Of a stretch of 64,000 nucleotides of DNA, positions 11,911 through 24,006 are shown one piece after another. Both the position numbers and the translations under genes were made by a program. The DNA comes from Capsicum annuum (taxonomy: Eukaryota > Streptophyta > Magnoliopsida > Solanales > Solanaceae), in NCBI RefSeq assembly GCF_002878395.1, contig NC_061119.1:40302879-40366878 (forward strand), in the 5' to 3' direction. Position 1 is the stretch's first letter. Each line of letters begins with the position of its first letter. The notes beneath the pieces were generated by a model. It had not been told where the DNA came from. It saw only the letters and a program-made list of their open reading frames with translations, and searched no databases.

Positions 11911-13996
11911 ATATTTTATTCTATTGCCAAGAGGGCCATTGTGTCATTAACTAAGTCTTCATAATCATTCTCTATTCAAGGTGATAAGGTCTGGTCTTAG
12001 AAGATACTTTCGAGCACCAATATCCATTGACCACGTGAAGATAACATGACCTGACATCAAGGATATCTCAACATTTTATATTTGTTGACAACGCAAAAGG
12101 AGATGTAGCCCTGCATTGAGTATATTTCAGAATTTTATGAATTAGCGTGCATTAAAATTTCAAGTTGAAAAGCACATGATTCAAAGGGACATCTTTAAGT
12201 CGCTATATGAAAGCGAACGACATATAAGTTTTCCCAAAAATTGACAACCTTGGGGTCATCTATAAGTCATGTTATTTAAGATAGCATAGTGTATGGGATT
12301 ACCTTGAGTTGATAGTCCATAGGTCATCCATAAAATAGAACAGCATCCTAACTAAATAGTGTGCAAGGTTACCCAAAGATCATCAGTTTGAAGTTCATCC
12401 ATAAGTCACAACTAAATCCTTAACGGAGAATATATGAGATTACCAAATTGATAGGTACAAAGGTTCTCTATAAGTCGCATCATATCCAAGATGAATTATG
12501 TGTAGGATTATCCAAAGACCAACAATTTAAGAGATATCTATAAGTCATATCATATCCAAGGTCGAATGATGTGCAGAAATACTTGAGAGTTAGTGATTTG
12601 AGGGTTATCTGTAAGTCATCTCTTATCCAAGGTCGGATAATGTGTAGGATTACCTAAACAATAGCAACTCAAAAGATATTTGTAAGTTGCCTTATATCTA
12701 AATCAAATAATGCATAAGATTATTCAAATATTGACAATTCAAGGGATATCTATAAGCCGGATCGATACAAAAGATGAGAAAGACTTACATGAGGTCACAC
12801 ATAAAGAATCATTGTCAATAGCCGAAGAGGTTATCATTCCAAATATAACAATAATTATAGGTAACCAAAAGGGTTTTTGCATCAGCATAAGATTCAGTAG
12901 TTGTAGGGATCGTTCTATGAAAAGTGTCGTCGGTGCCCAAGAGGGCCACCCCACTTTGAAGACATATTCAATTGACAGAAGAGCTATTTTATTCAACAAC
13001 CAAGAGGGTTGTTTAGTGTTTGTTATTTCAAGTTATCGCCCTCCAAATAGGTACATGAGAGGACGATTTCACTTTTAAATAACAATTCACATGAAGTATG
13101 GTAAAAAACTTTATACCCATTTTGTGAATTATGTTTATTACTAATAATTTTTGTTTGAGATATTGTCGAGAGCATCTGAGAGGATGAAAATCCCAAATCA
13201 AGACCACAGGTGTGGATGACTCCAAAAAGGGCGCAGCACAACGTGAAACGTTTTTTAGCAGCAAACTGAGATATAGTCTAGAGAGGAACGTCAAACTCTT
13301 TGGGCATGAGCTAAAGGATAATTGCTACCACCATCAAACCACGTCCTAATTAGAAGGCATGTGGGTATCTTGAGATATTCTAGTTTCAGTTTTACTTCTG
13401 GGATATTTCTAAACTCATATTAGAAATAAAATTTCTCTTTTGTTCAAATCCGAGTGACATCACACTCAGAGTTTTGGAAATTATATCCGGGTAAATTATT
13501 GCCTATGGATGTGAAGGATCCCACATTCATAGTTAAGAGGTTACAAGCCTCTTTTTCGTAACTCAATCAACTTGTCACTCATCCCAAGTCAAAGATCGTC
13601 TAATATAAAAGTCTCTCTTTTCTACCGATAGAGTAGAGCTACAAGAAGTCTGATTTTATGAATCTGGTGATATGTAGGTTAGGATTTATATTGAAAACTT
13701 GACTACATTCCAACCTCTCTTCAATTCTCTTATTCCTCAAACTTTTGATTTCATTAAAATTCAAAAATTGGGATAGTTTGTGAATTCTTTAAAATCGTAC
13801 TTAAAATCAAGCGTTATGAACTACAAGTAGCCTGAGTTTTCATGTTACCTGCGATATGTAGGAAACCTAATACTAGGGTCCAATCATAACTCTATGAGAC
13901 TCGTGCGAAAATTAACCTCTTTCAGAAATGAATTTGTGGTCGGACAAAAATTAGGAACATTAAACTCCCTTTGCCCAACTTGCATCCACCCTACCC
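11911..13996 (+). other. Distal internal (3' untranslated-like) region of element X
   Basis: This non-coding stretch contains the tail of the split minisatellite (11917-11942), a 70-bp minisatellite (12190-12800), further 'aagaggg' variants near 12940-13010, and degraded copies of the 'gatatgtagg' motif near 13660 and 13850. It ends at a polypurine tract and an LTR start. Tandem repeats just upstream of the 3' LTR are established for Tat/Ogre-lineage plant retrotransposons; assigning X to that lineage is inference, since no protein domain was seen. Confidence 0.5.
12190..12800 (+). repeat. ~70-bp minisatellite, about nine degenerate units
   Basis: A 'cnataagtc' anchor recurs at about 12196, 12263, 12331, 12402, 12471, 12541, 12612, 12683 and 12753, spacings of 67-71 bp. 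Each unit also carries versions of 'catatccaaggt', 'atgtgtaggattac' and 'caatttaagggatat'. Units are diverged from one another, so the array is old. It lies about 1.2 kb upstream of the 3' LTR of element X. Confidence 0.85.
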
Positions 13997-14010
13997 AAAG
14001 GGAGGGTAGT
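13997..14010 (+). promoter_or_regulatory. Polypurine tract of element X
   Basis: AAAGGGAGGGTAGT directly precedes TGTTGGTACCG at 14011. A purine run immediately 5' of a TG-starting repeat is the plus-strand primer arrangement of LTR retrotransposons, and it sets the left boundary and orientation of the second X LTR. Confidence 0.65.
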
Positions 14011-16066
14011 TGTTGGTACCGAATTTTTGCCCCCTACGACTAAGTTTAATTTTGAATTTTTTTATTTTAAATAAAATTATAATATTTATTTTATCCGAAT
14101 AAAAGCTTTTCAAAGTATTTATCTAGGTAATTTTTCCATTTTAAGTAACGATTATATATTTTCGTATTCGTATATACGAAATCGTATAATTTTATTACTT
14201 AAATAATTATTTTACCAAAAAATGGATTTTAATCGAGGGTTATCTCAAAAATTAATTCAAATGGGTAAAGTCAGGATTTAAATATAACTTGTTCTCAAAA
14301 TAATTTATTTGAGAAATATTTGTTTGATTTTTATTAAATCAAGAATCTTGGGATTACATAAAGTATTAATTCATATTGAATTTTAATTTAATTTAGCCAT
14401 AATTGAAATTAAATTGGCCACATTTGCAATGCAATTGGCCAATTGATTTTTAGTTTGACTTAAAATTAAATGGAATTAGCTAACTCCTAATCTAAAAAGG
14501 GTAATTTTTTAATCAACCCCAAAGGTAACCTAATCTACCCTTTCAAAACCAACCTAACCTGCCCCAGGCCCAACAACATGAGCAGCCCAACAACTCTCCA
14601 GCTGACCCATTCCTCTTTTTATCTTGACCCAACCCAAATCCTTACTTCCTCTTTCATCTCATTAACAACACTAACAAACAACACTAACAACAATGCTCCA
14701 TCAACAAACAACGACAACAAAAGTAACCAATGGCAAATCGATAACAACAACTTCAACCAAATCCGATTCCAAATCCGACCCGGTTCCAACCCATTCCAGC
14801 CAGCAAAACAACGGTACAACAATGGGTATCAAGAATAACCCGACCATTGTTCTTAATTTCTCCCCATCTTCTTATCCTTTCGTACTAAATTGCGTGCAAG
14901 GAACGAGATGGTTATACAATTTCCCTGAATTTCCTCAAGTATTCCACCCCTAGAAATGGTACAATTCGAGCTCTCTACCTTTATTCCAACTCTGTAATTT
15001 GAAATTCCCCTTAAAAAAAACCCAAATAACCCCTAAATTATTTCACCACACATGGACATATTCTAATTTTTGTAACCCCAAAACCCCTCTATAAATACAC
15101 TACTATTCCTAGTGTGAAAAAGGTTGGAGAGGGTGAAGAGCAAAGAACCCCAAAGGTAAGGGACTTCTGCTCAAAGAAAAGATTTTGGTGCTAATAAGTT
15201 TGATAAGACTCATTTGAGCTCAAAATTCTATGCTAAGGAATCGAGTTAGTTTTTCGGTAGTGGCAAGAATTTTGACGAGGTTGAATTTTTGGTTTGCAGC
15301 CCCTAAAAAGGTACACTTCTCTTCTTTTTCCTTTTCTTTCTCGCATGATTCTATCTCATTGAATTTATGATGGTTGTATTTAATTTTCCTTCTGATGCTA
15401 CGACTATTTGCTGTAAAGGCCTTGAAGTCCATAGGTTCTTTTTGTGATGAAGGTGGAAATTGTTATTCGAAGATTATACTCGCTTTAAATAACTATTTTT
15501 GAGGCCTTATATTTTTTATTTTTTTCTATGTTTTATGGTTTCATGTTGCTTATTTTATTTAACATTTTAATATTTTTGGTTTGAGTGTTGGCATTTGAAT
15601 AGTGTTTTCCCTTCTTTTTGGTTGCATATTTTCCTACTGTAGTTCTTTTTTCACTTTATAGTTTTGGTTGAATGCCCTCTTTCTTTAGCTTTCTTTTGGT
15701 CTATTGTTTTCAGCCTAAGGTTCTCCAGCTTTTGTTTTCAAACCTTGGTTTAAACTCAAATATTAAATTTCAAGTTTTGTTTTATTTAGGAAAACAGAAT
15801 CACCAGATTTGGTTCAAACTTGTTGCTTGTCTGGATTTCATTATAAGGAGAATGCCTTCTTAACATTTTTTGGCTCTCATAGCCAAAGAAATGATAAAAA
15901 TCATCTATAATGAAGCCACTAATCCCGTGAAACCTAAAAAGGCCATCTATACCTTTCAAAGGTCAATTTGAACTTATCGAGAAGAGGTTGAGGATAAGAA
16001 TGAGGTTTCGTTGCTCTAGTGCATAGTTTTTGTTTGCAGTAATTTTTTCATGGTTATTCTATTTTT
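14011..16066 (+). mobile_element. LTR X, copy 2, left part
   Basis: It starts TGTTGGTACCGAATTTTTGC after the polypurine tract. From about 14951 it matches X copy 1 up to 'catggttattctattttt', where homology stops abruptly and mitochondrial-type DNA begins; homology resumes near 38481. The first ~0.9 kb is present only here. An 86-residue open frame at 14578-14838 is Asn/Thr-rich low-complexity sequence, not a recognisable gene. Confidence 0.7.
15090..15097 (+). promoter_or_regulatory. TATA box of LTR X copy 2
   Basis: TATAAATA in 'cctctataaatacactact' is the same site as at 570-577 in the other copy, about 1.08 kb from the LTR start. It is likely the element's promoter, now separated from the rest of its LTR by a 22-kb insertion. 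Confidence 0.45.
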
Positions 16067-19000
16067 TCCTTCATTTTCCACCCTTCGTCAGCCCTTGTTG
16101 CTTTCCTTAACAAGGCCTCGAGCATCCTTTGCGCCGCCTTGTTCATAGAAGCTGTCGGGTTTACCTAGAAGTTTGAATTCTATGGTAGAGAACGTTGTAA
16201 TAATAATTGGGCCATGGCAGAATCTTTTTAGTACAAAAAAAAGGGCCCACTGATAGAGCTGGGCAGGGAGGTGATACTTATTATCATGTCAGAGAGAGGC
16301 TTGGCCCATAAGTTGGCCCCCTTAAAAATCTACTACTTAATAAGGATTTTTTACGTGCAATAGGCCAATGACTTACTACTGGGAATCGTGGGTTCCGTCG
16401 AGCTTCTCATAGAAATACAAAAGCGTTGCCCACTTTCTACAATCTGGATTATACCTTTGAGTAGACTCTGTAGGATCAACAGCCATAACTGCACGAAGTA
16501 CAGTAGAATTCCTCCGTACGATCATTCGAAAAGTCCCTCTAAAGGCATCGCTCATACTATTCTTGTGAGAGCTGAAGAAGCGTCTACGGGTAAAGCACCA
16601 TATCTATATAACCTTTTTACCACCTACGCTCTGCTATTCATTCCAAGTTTAGTAACCTAGGTAATAGTATCCTTATCAAAGAGTTGGCGAAGGGGATGAG
16701 CAGAAGAGAAAGTCTAATGGACGTGGTTCTACTAGCGGAGACTCTTGGAATAGCTAGAGTAAGAAATCCCCAGGTGAGCATCTAATGGGGGGCCGTCAAG
16801 CACATACGGTAAGGACCAAGGGAGATCTCATTGTTGCATAGCTTAAATTAGAGAAAGTTTCCATTGGACATTAAACAAGTAGTCTCACGATCGGGCACTC
16901 ATGCCATGATATTGTCATTATATACTCCTAAGGGCCAAAAGGAGGTAGGGGAAGGAGGGGGACACTTGACGAGATCTATTAGCAGTGAATTCCCCGTATA
17001 AATAGAGGCACCTATCACAAAGATTCTTCAAAGGCTTTGGGATCGAGGTCTCATTAGTCGAAGAAGACCCTAGCCAATCCATGTGGCCTGCTTAATGAAC
17101 GTTAGTGACAGAGATATCATAAATTAGTCCGCAGGCATCACGATAAGTCCTATGTCCTACTATAGGTTCTGCGACAACCTTTACTAAGTCCGAATAATTG
17201 TCAACCACTAGATCCGTTGGTCTGCAATATTCACCCCAGCCCACAAGCATAAATCCTCGACACAGAATATAATCCAAAATACTCCAATAACTCAAATATA
17301 GTTAGTCAAGAAGGTAGTAAGACCCCTGCAGATTTCCCCAACAACATAGATCTTAGAAAGCTCGGATCGAGTCAAGATACGAACAACAATGAACACTTAA
17401 CTACTAGTAAAAGGAGAGAAAGTTTACTTTGAGATGAGAAAGAAGGTTTTTCTTCCAGCGTTATTAGTAAGTAAGCCTATTTTATATCTCTTAAATAAAG
17501 GTCTCTTATATACGATACCATACCATGGAATTTCATTTGACTTCCTGCTTAAGGCACTAGTTCGGATAGAAACCCTGATTCGGCAGGTGGCCTAGATAAC
17601 ATATCTATCTGTTAGAAATAGCTGGATTCCATTGCAGGCTACTATAGAGGCATAGATTTTCTGGGTGTTAACATGTTTTCTCACTGGATAGATCGGGTTG
17701 TTTATACCGTTGCTAACTCTTCTGCCTGTAAGGAAGCTTAAAAGAGGGAATTCTCTGATCTATGACCCCAAAAAAAAGATATTTTTTTTATGATTCCATG
17801 TGTTGGAACTGAAAAGGGCTATTCATAAACAGTCTTCCTTGTTTCTTACCTCTTACCTTATTGTAGGAGATAATCAGAGAGAGAAAATCTTATCAATACC
17901 TTTTGAATAAGGCTACGCTTCTTCAAACCTTTAAAAGTATTCAAAATAGAATATTTGTTTTCAGGTGGGTTTTTTTCTTCGCCAACAACCAAAATGCATG
18001 AAAGCAATTTCTAACGCTGCTGGGCAGAAAGACATAATGTTATAAGACTCGATTATGTACGCTGATTGTTCATCCACTTCAAACGCTCAAAATAGACCAT
18101 TTTTTGTGTAAAATGATAGGGATTAGTTTGTTTAGTTAGGGAATCCCAAGCAAATCAATCTATGATATTTATGGGTAAAGTAATAGGAAAGAAATAGACC
18201 ACTCACTCAATTCAATAACATATTCTATGACATCTTCTTCTAAATAATAATGTTCACATTTAACCAGGATTTTTGGATGTTCTATGATTAAACCGACTAG
18301 CGGCATTTTTGAGATGCTACCCTAAAGTATCAAAAAAGTATTTTCAATTCCATTTGACTCAGGGCATCAGGGACACTCCAATAGATACCTTATCTTTTTT
18401 TTCGTCGATAAGTTCTCCCTCAGTGCCCTACTATTCATAAGAAATACTGATTATTGATAGACTACTTTATGAAATCCTGATGAGGCCTCAACCAATAGCC
18501 TTACTTCGTTTTGTGGTAGTTTTTAATCTAGCACTCGTTATAACATATTATCTCACCCAATGCCAAAATAAAAAAAAGAGATGAGGTTTTTGATTATCCA
18601 GTTCTACATAAAAAAATGAGCATTTGATCCCACAAAAGCAACACTGGCTTTGTTGCGGGTTTAATTGGAATTGTAAAAAGTGAGGTAAATTACCTTTCTC
18701 CCCACCCCATATGCCTCCTCTACTTATGCCACTAGTGATGAACTCACTACGGTTATTTAATGTCAAACTCAGAGTTTTTCTTACTACATAGGCGGATAAA
18801 TAAAGCCCTATTTTTTTTTGTCAAACCCCAACCCCCTTATTAGTAGTCGAAGTAATGGTCAGTATGAGATCATAGTCACTTGTCGTCCATTCTCTCTCTG
18901 TTCAACAAAGGCCATCGATATTTCCTTACTTCTTAAGGTTTGAATTTTGTGAGCCTTTTGATCATATCCTATAATAAAATCTCTCTGATAAATATCTTGT

Positions 19001-19523
19001 CGATGATTATATTTTCACATATTATTTAGAATCTCCGTGTGCACTTTTCGCCTGGCTTCTTTGCGTAAAGAACCCTGAAGTTAAGAAAAATAAACCATTT
19101 AACCTTTTAAACAGTGTATGCTGAGTAGAGGCAATAAGAATATGAACTTTCTTAAATTTGAACAGAACTTGAATAGGAAAACTAGTGGGTAAACCCGCAA
19201 GGAAACCCATCTCGAAACCAGAGAGTTTCCCAAAACCTCCTTTGTTGTCTTTCTTTCTTTCGGATAAGAAGACTAGTCACTTTAACCTACCTTATTAGCT
19301 TTAGTTTCCTTAAAGCCTGTCTTTCTTTTAGAACCTTGTTACTTTGTTGCTATCTTTTTGCCTGAGGCTTTCGGACTAGACTACTTACTCCAGTAGGTTA
19401 GTAAGTTACCTCTTCCATTTTTAGGCAAGGGTAGATCTGAAGGGAAAGTTGAGCAAAACCAGGCATAAGGAGCAACAATCACTATTGATAGTTCCCCTGC
19501 TAAGAAAACATTAAGAGAGGGAC

Positions 19524-20148
19524 TGTAACACTCCACCTTAAGAAAAGGAGTCCCACATTGGCAAAACATAGGAGGGATGTTAGGTATATAAATAAGCAAG
19601 CCTTACTCCCTAGTGACACGTTTTAAAGCCATGTGAGCTTGGGTCCAGAGCGGGCAATATCACTAGTGGGTTGGGGATTTACAGGGGTACCTCATTCCTT
19701 GATGGTTTGGGATTCCCATCGCGGCTAGGGCCTCATCTCGGGTCATGACAAAATGGTATCAAAGCCACTCCTGTGTTAACCCTGTCGATGTAGGCCATAG
19801 TTCAAATTGAGTATAGGCAAATCTTGGTAAGGCGAGGCAAACCTCAGTCCTGAGTGTAGGCAAATCCTATTTGGTGGGGGAAAACTCAATGTGGATAACG
19901 AGTCCATAAGGAAGGAGGTGTATGTAACACCCACCTTAAGAGAAGAAGTCCCACATCGACAAAATACAGGAAGGATGCTGGGTATATAAGTAAGCAAGAC
20001 TTACTCCCTAATAATGCATTTTAAAGTCGTGCAGGCCTGGGCCCAGAGCAGACAATATCACTAGTGTGTTGGGGAGTTACAGGGGTGTTTTGGGCCTTGA
20101 TGGTTTAGGATACCCGTCGCGGCCAGGGCCTCGGCTCGGGTCATGACA
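19524..20148 (+). mobile_element. Complete TRIM retrotransposon (625 bp) with perfect target duplication
   Basis: Two LTRs of 227 bp (19524-19750) and 226 bp (19923-20148) flank a 172-bp internal region with no coding capacity. Both LTRs begin TGTAACAC and end TCATGACA. A primer-binding site complementary to initiator tRNA-Met (TGGTATCAAAGCC, 19754-19766) follows the first LTR and a purine-rich tract (about 19907-19922) precedes the second. The flanks are gggac at 19519-19523 and gggac at 20149-20153. Terminal-repeat retrotransposons in miniature are non-autonomous and need proteins from another element; the LTR ends and primer site match the gypsy elements here, so a Tekay-like donor is a reasonable inference. 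Confidence 0.93.
19754..19766 (+). promoter_or_regulatory. tRNA-Met primer-binding site of the TRIM
   Basis: TGGTATCAAAGCC begins 3 bp after the first TRIM LTR. It matches, with one change, the TGGTATCAGAGC site of gypsy A at 26838, the complement of the 3' end of initiator tRNA-Met. Confidence 0.8.
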
Positions 20149-21339
20149 GGGACATACTTTATGTCCACTGATTCTGTTTAGTACTATTTTGGAAGCCCTT
20201 GTTTGAGTGAGAGCTTCTAGAATGCCATTTATTTTGCAATGAGAAAAATTTCCACATAAAGGTTAAAGCTACTTAAAGCGAGAGTGCATCCAAATTTTGA
20301 GAAGATTACCCGGCCTTGGTTGAAACAATTCTAGGTGTCAATGGGCTGATTTCACTAGAAAAGCATTTTTCTCCAATGTGTGCAAATAGAAATGCCACTT
20401 TTAATGATGGACATCAGCCCTTGTATTAAAGTAGCATTGAGTTTTTATTAGAAATCAACAAGTTTTGAGTTTCCAAATAAGTGGTACCCTTTGGAAGAAC
20501 CAGGTATCTCAAACATTAATAAGGGAAGAACTAGTCTTTCATTAGGATGATATTCCTTTCATCCGAATGGAAAGGCTTGCTAGGTTCCTAGAGTATACTC
20601 GCATCTGTGTATCTATGTCAAAGTTTTTTGGAAGAAAGGTCTCAGATGTACCTTCGGAATGTATAAGATTTTCTTTCCTCTATCTGTGTTATACTTAAGA
20701 TTCACTGACACTAAATTCCAAGTAGATCCTCCCTCCCCCTTGCTTCACTTTATTTCAGCCATTTTCTCTTTCCTTCTGCCTATGAAAAAAAGTTTTGAGA
20801 TTAGTTTTGTCTGTGTTAGCAATCATCAAACTAGTAACATAGATAATATTGGAGTTCATATAGTTGGAATACCTGAGACCACTTTTATCCTTAGTGCTCT
20901 TGCTTCTTTGGCTATTGCTATGGCTAAGGCTTTCTTTCCACTTTGACTTGCCTTTCTTATCTTTCAATCTGAACTTGTATGTTTTCCATGACTATTTCGA
21001 GTGATTACTGCTATCTGGCTTGTGTTGGACAAGTAGAGAAGGATCTTATGCCACCGGTCACCGGCCTATCTATCTAGTATCTAGTACTAGGACTAGTAGA
21101 GTAGAGGCACTACTGGGGCGGGGCTTCCTCGATCACAGCTTCTCACTTAGCTAGCTATCATACAAGGATGAAAATAACCTCCTTATATAGAATATAGATC
21201 AACACATTCAATAAAGTTGCCAGTGCGACAGACAAGCTACTTTATTATTCTAGGACTGGAAGATCCTCTATCAATTAGCATACCCATACTGGAAGTTAGA
21301 CTAGCACTCTCTTTCTAATCAATTGTATTACTGGCTACA

Positions 21340-23024
21340 TGAAACATCCTGGATTTTTATCCTTGGAAATTTCCTGGGTTTTGAGCCTTCTGTTGATTAT
21401 ACGACTCACTGTACGAGTCGTATGGTGTAGGTATGGGTCAGGTGACCCAATTCATAAGGTGTCTAGTGGGTGATGGTTGGTTTTCTATTAAGGGTAGACT
21501 TGGTGGGTATGGGTCGTATGGTTTGGTGATGGGTCGTTGGGTTGATCCTTCACTTAATCTAAAACTCAATAACTTGACTTGGCTCTGAGTATGACTGGCT
21601 CACTAAGAGTAGTGAGGATAGGTTACGAGTCATATAGTATAGTTGTATGTTGTCTAGTGTCCAACCCCTTTTTGATTTTGTCTTGGGTATGACTGGACCA
21701 TATGAGCCATATGGTCTGGTCACGAGTTAGGAAACTGAGTCGTATGTTGGACAGAATGTGGTGTCTAACTTTCTATCTTAGATACGATTGGAGTGTAGCA
21801 CTCGTATGATGTGGGTACGAGTTGAGAGGTCCAATCGTACCTACCTATGGGAATTTTTATAGTTTAAGTTGAGGGTATTTTGGTTATTTCCTCTCTTAAC
21901 CCCTTTTGACCCCATGACATAAAACACCTTTGGAGGCTTCCTTAACCTATTATTTTCTATCAAACACTCTTAAATCTCTCTCAAGCTCTTAGTTCAAGAA
22001 AAAGGCTAGGGTTTCTTCTCAAGGGTGGTTTCTCTTCATCTTCCTTGGTGTCTAAGGCATGTTACTTCTTTATTAATGATTATTTCAACTAAAAGCATAT
22101 TTTAACGAGTGGTTTTCATTGTAATATTATGGTATTAATTTGGTTTTAAAATATATGTTGGGGGGTTTTGTTGTTCTTGGTTGGAAAATGTTTTCCCATG
22201 TTTTCTTATGGTTTTCATGTTATAATGGTGGTTTGAACACGTGATTGCATGGGAATTTTCAATTGATGTTTGGTTTTGGTTTTGGAAAATATATGCCCCA
22301 ACATGTTTGATAAATGCCAATGACAATGATTATGTCACATAGTTTGACTTTTATTGAAATATTTACATGGTGATGGAACTTAAATTGGTTTGGTTGGTTT
22401 TAAATGATTTTGGAAAGGCCTTGGTGGTTATGGATTTGGTTAAATTAGAAATCATGTGGGGTACATGGGAATTCCCTAATTGTCGGCTAATGACATTGCT
22501 TGCAAGCTATAGTCGGTATGATGATACCACTTCATAATGCCCTGGTAATTAAATTCTGGAATTAATGGTTTGATTATGTGCTAAAGGATTTAATTAGGAA
22601 ATAATGGTGGGTTGTGATAGCTAACCGTGAAGGTGTAAGTTCAATGGACGGACACTGAAAACTTATCTTTGCCGACATGAGGGTTGGTCATGGTGACCAT
22701 ATACTTGTGGGGTACATGAGAATCCCTAAATTTTATACTTGTATATATGTATCATAGAGGGCAAAGGGTACACGGGAATCCCCACCCCTATTATATCTTA
22801 TAGCCTGGGGGTGGTTTTAGGATGGTCAATTTACACAACCAAGTTAAAATTTTAAGTGCATGCTAAACTCGATTCCCTTTTTCGGCATGGTATATATGTA
22901 TATATGTATGTGATTGCATATGGTTATTTACTTTGGTTTTGAATAATTACATTATTTTATTCTTATTCCTAAGTACATGCTAGCGTTCATTACGCTAACC
23001 ATCTTCGAACGTTGTATCCCCATA
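21340..23024 (+). mobile_element. LTR C, left part
   Basis: It begins TGAAACATCCTGG, resembling the gypsy LTR start, right after mitochondrial-type DNA. It runs through repeats of 'cgtatgg' and 'gggtacatgggaat' to 23024, where an inverted family-B LTR interrupts it, and resumes at 35462. No gag-pol sequence belongs to it, so it is a solo or partial LTR of about 2.2 kb when rejoined. Its outer flanks, ctaca (21335-21339) and ttgta (35958-35962), do not form a convincing target duplication. Confidence 0.65.
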
Positions 23025-24006
23025 TGTAACGCCCCGAGTCTGTACCCCGAATGGTACACGATGCTCATAATCCCAAAGGACCATAAGCTAACTCATAACT
23101 GGTACCTACTGTAATAACTGAATGACAATACTATAATTATGCAAAAATTAGGCTAAAATCTACCATAAGGTTCAAATAAGAAATAAATATTGAGAACTGC
23201 ATACTGATACATCTGTCTGAAATACTCTAGTTTGAAAAACCTCTACTGTCTGAACAAGGAGATGATGGGACAAGTTCCCAAATAACTCTGACTGCTGAAA
23301 TAAACCGAGTACTGATATAACTGAAATGATAAATCTGTCCTCGAACTATGAGGACTCACCACTAACTCTGCTGCTGATAAATTGGGCTGCTAAGTGAGGT
23401 CGGAAGCCCGTGCGTCTAAACCTATAATAAAAGACATCATAGTGCAAAGAAAAGTATGCATCAATACTTTGAATATACTGGTATTCTAAGTGAGTAGGTT
23501 GATGTGCATGGGTTCATATGCATAAAGAATAATTGACTGAATAAGATGATCATAACTGAAAGACTGTACATGCAAAAATGCTTAAACTGTAACTGATGTC
23601 ATGGTAACACCGAATACTGAGTTCTGAATCACTGGTTTACTGATATCTGAGTTTATTGATACTGTATTACTGATAACTGAGTGACTGTATCTGACAGTCC
23701 TGATTTCTATAGAACTGAACTAAGTTCTATACTGAGACTGGAACTAAAACTGAGACTGTGGGAGGTAATCATCTAACTAACATGCCCCTTTCTAAACTAA
23801 TTGAGGTCCAACCTGTAACCCCAGTTGGAAGAGTGTCAGTACCGTGCTACGGGTAAAGACAAATGTTGAGTCACCCTCATCTGGCAGGTGCTATGAATGA
23901 CAATGATGGTACCCTCAACTGGCAGGTAAGATACCTCATCAACCCTCAACTGGTAGGTTGATGTCTTAACCTACGCTGGATACGTAGTTCTTGAATGCAA
24001 GGACTG
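23025..24006 (-). mobile_element. Solo LTR of family B, first (+ coordinate) part
   Basis: It is homologous to 59774-60780, the 3' portion of the gypsy B 5' LTR, in the same orientation. It starts (plus sense) TGTAACGCCCCGAGTCTG. With its continuation at 34107-35461 the LTR totals about 2.34 kb, against 2384 bp for the intact B LTR, so it is a complete solo LTR. Target duplication: ccata (23020-23024) and ccaca (35462-35466), one transition apart. Degenerate ACTGA repeats make up 23560-23760, as in the other B LTR. Confidence 0.88.

Larger units (their letters stand above)
16067..21339. other. Mitochondrial-type DNA insertion (NUMT), left part
   Basis: The base texture changes sharply from the AT-rich LTR to a more GC-balanced sequence with runs such as 'ctagtatctagtactagg', typical of plant mitochondrial intergenic DNA. 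After removing LTR C and everything nested in it, this block is continuous with 35958-38480, which carries recognisable nad5 exons. It is itself interrupted by a TRIM element at 19524-20148. I recognise no intact mitochondrial gene in this half; open frames at 16388-16660, 17092-17295 (-) and 20659-20946 have no assigned product. Mitochondrial origin here is inferred mainly from linkage to the nad5 half. Confidence 0.65.

Noticed and set aside
12190..12800. Regularly spaced ~70-bp repeats that could suggest a CRISPR array
   Set aside because: The whole unit is degenerate, there is no conserved repeat with unique spacers, and the host is a plant; this is a retrotransposon minisatellite.
14578..14838. 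86-residue Asn/Thr-rich open frame
   Set aside because: It is inside LTR X, low-complexity, and overlapped by frames of similar length in other phases.
16388..16660. 90-residue open frame near the left edge of the mitochondrial-type block
   Set aside because: No match to a mitochondrial protein that I can recall, and a comparable frame exists on the opposite strand.
20659..20946. 95-residue open frame in the mitochondrial-type block
   Set aside because: I do not recognise it; it could be an unnamed mitochondrial frame, but nothing in the sequence supports a product.
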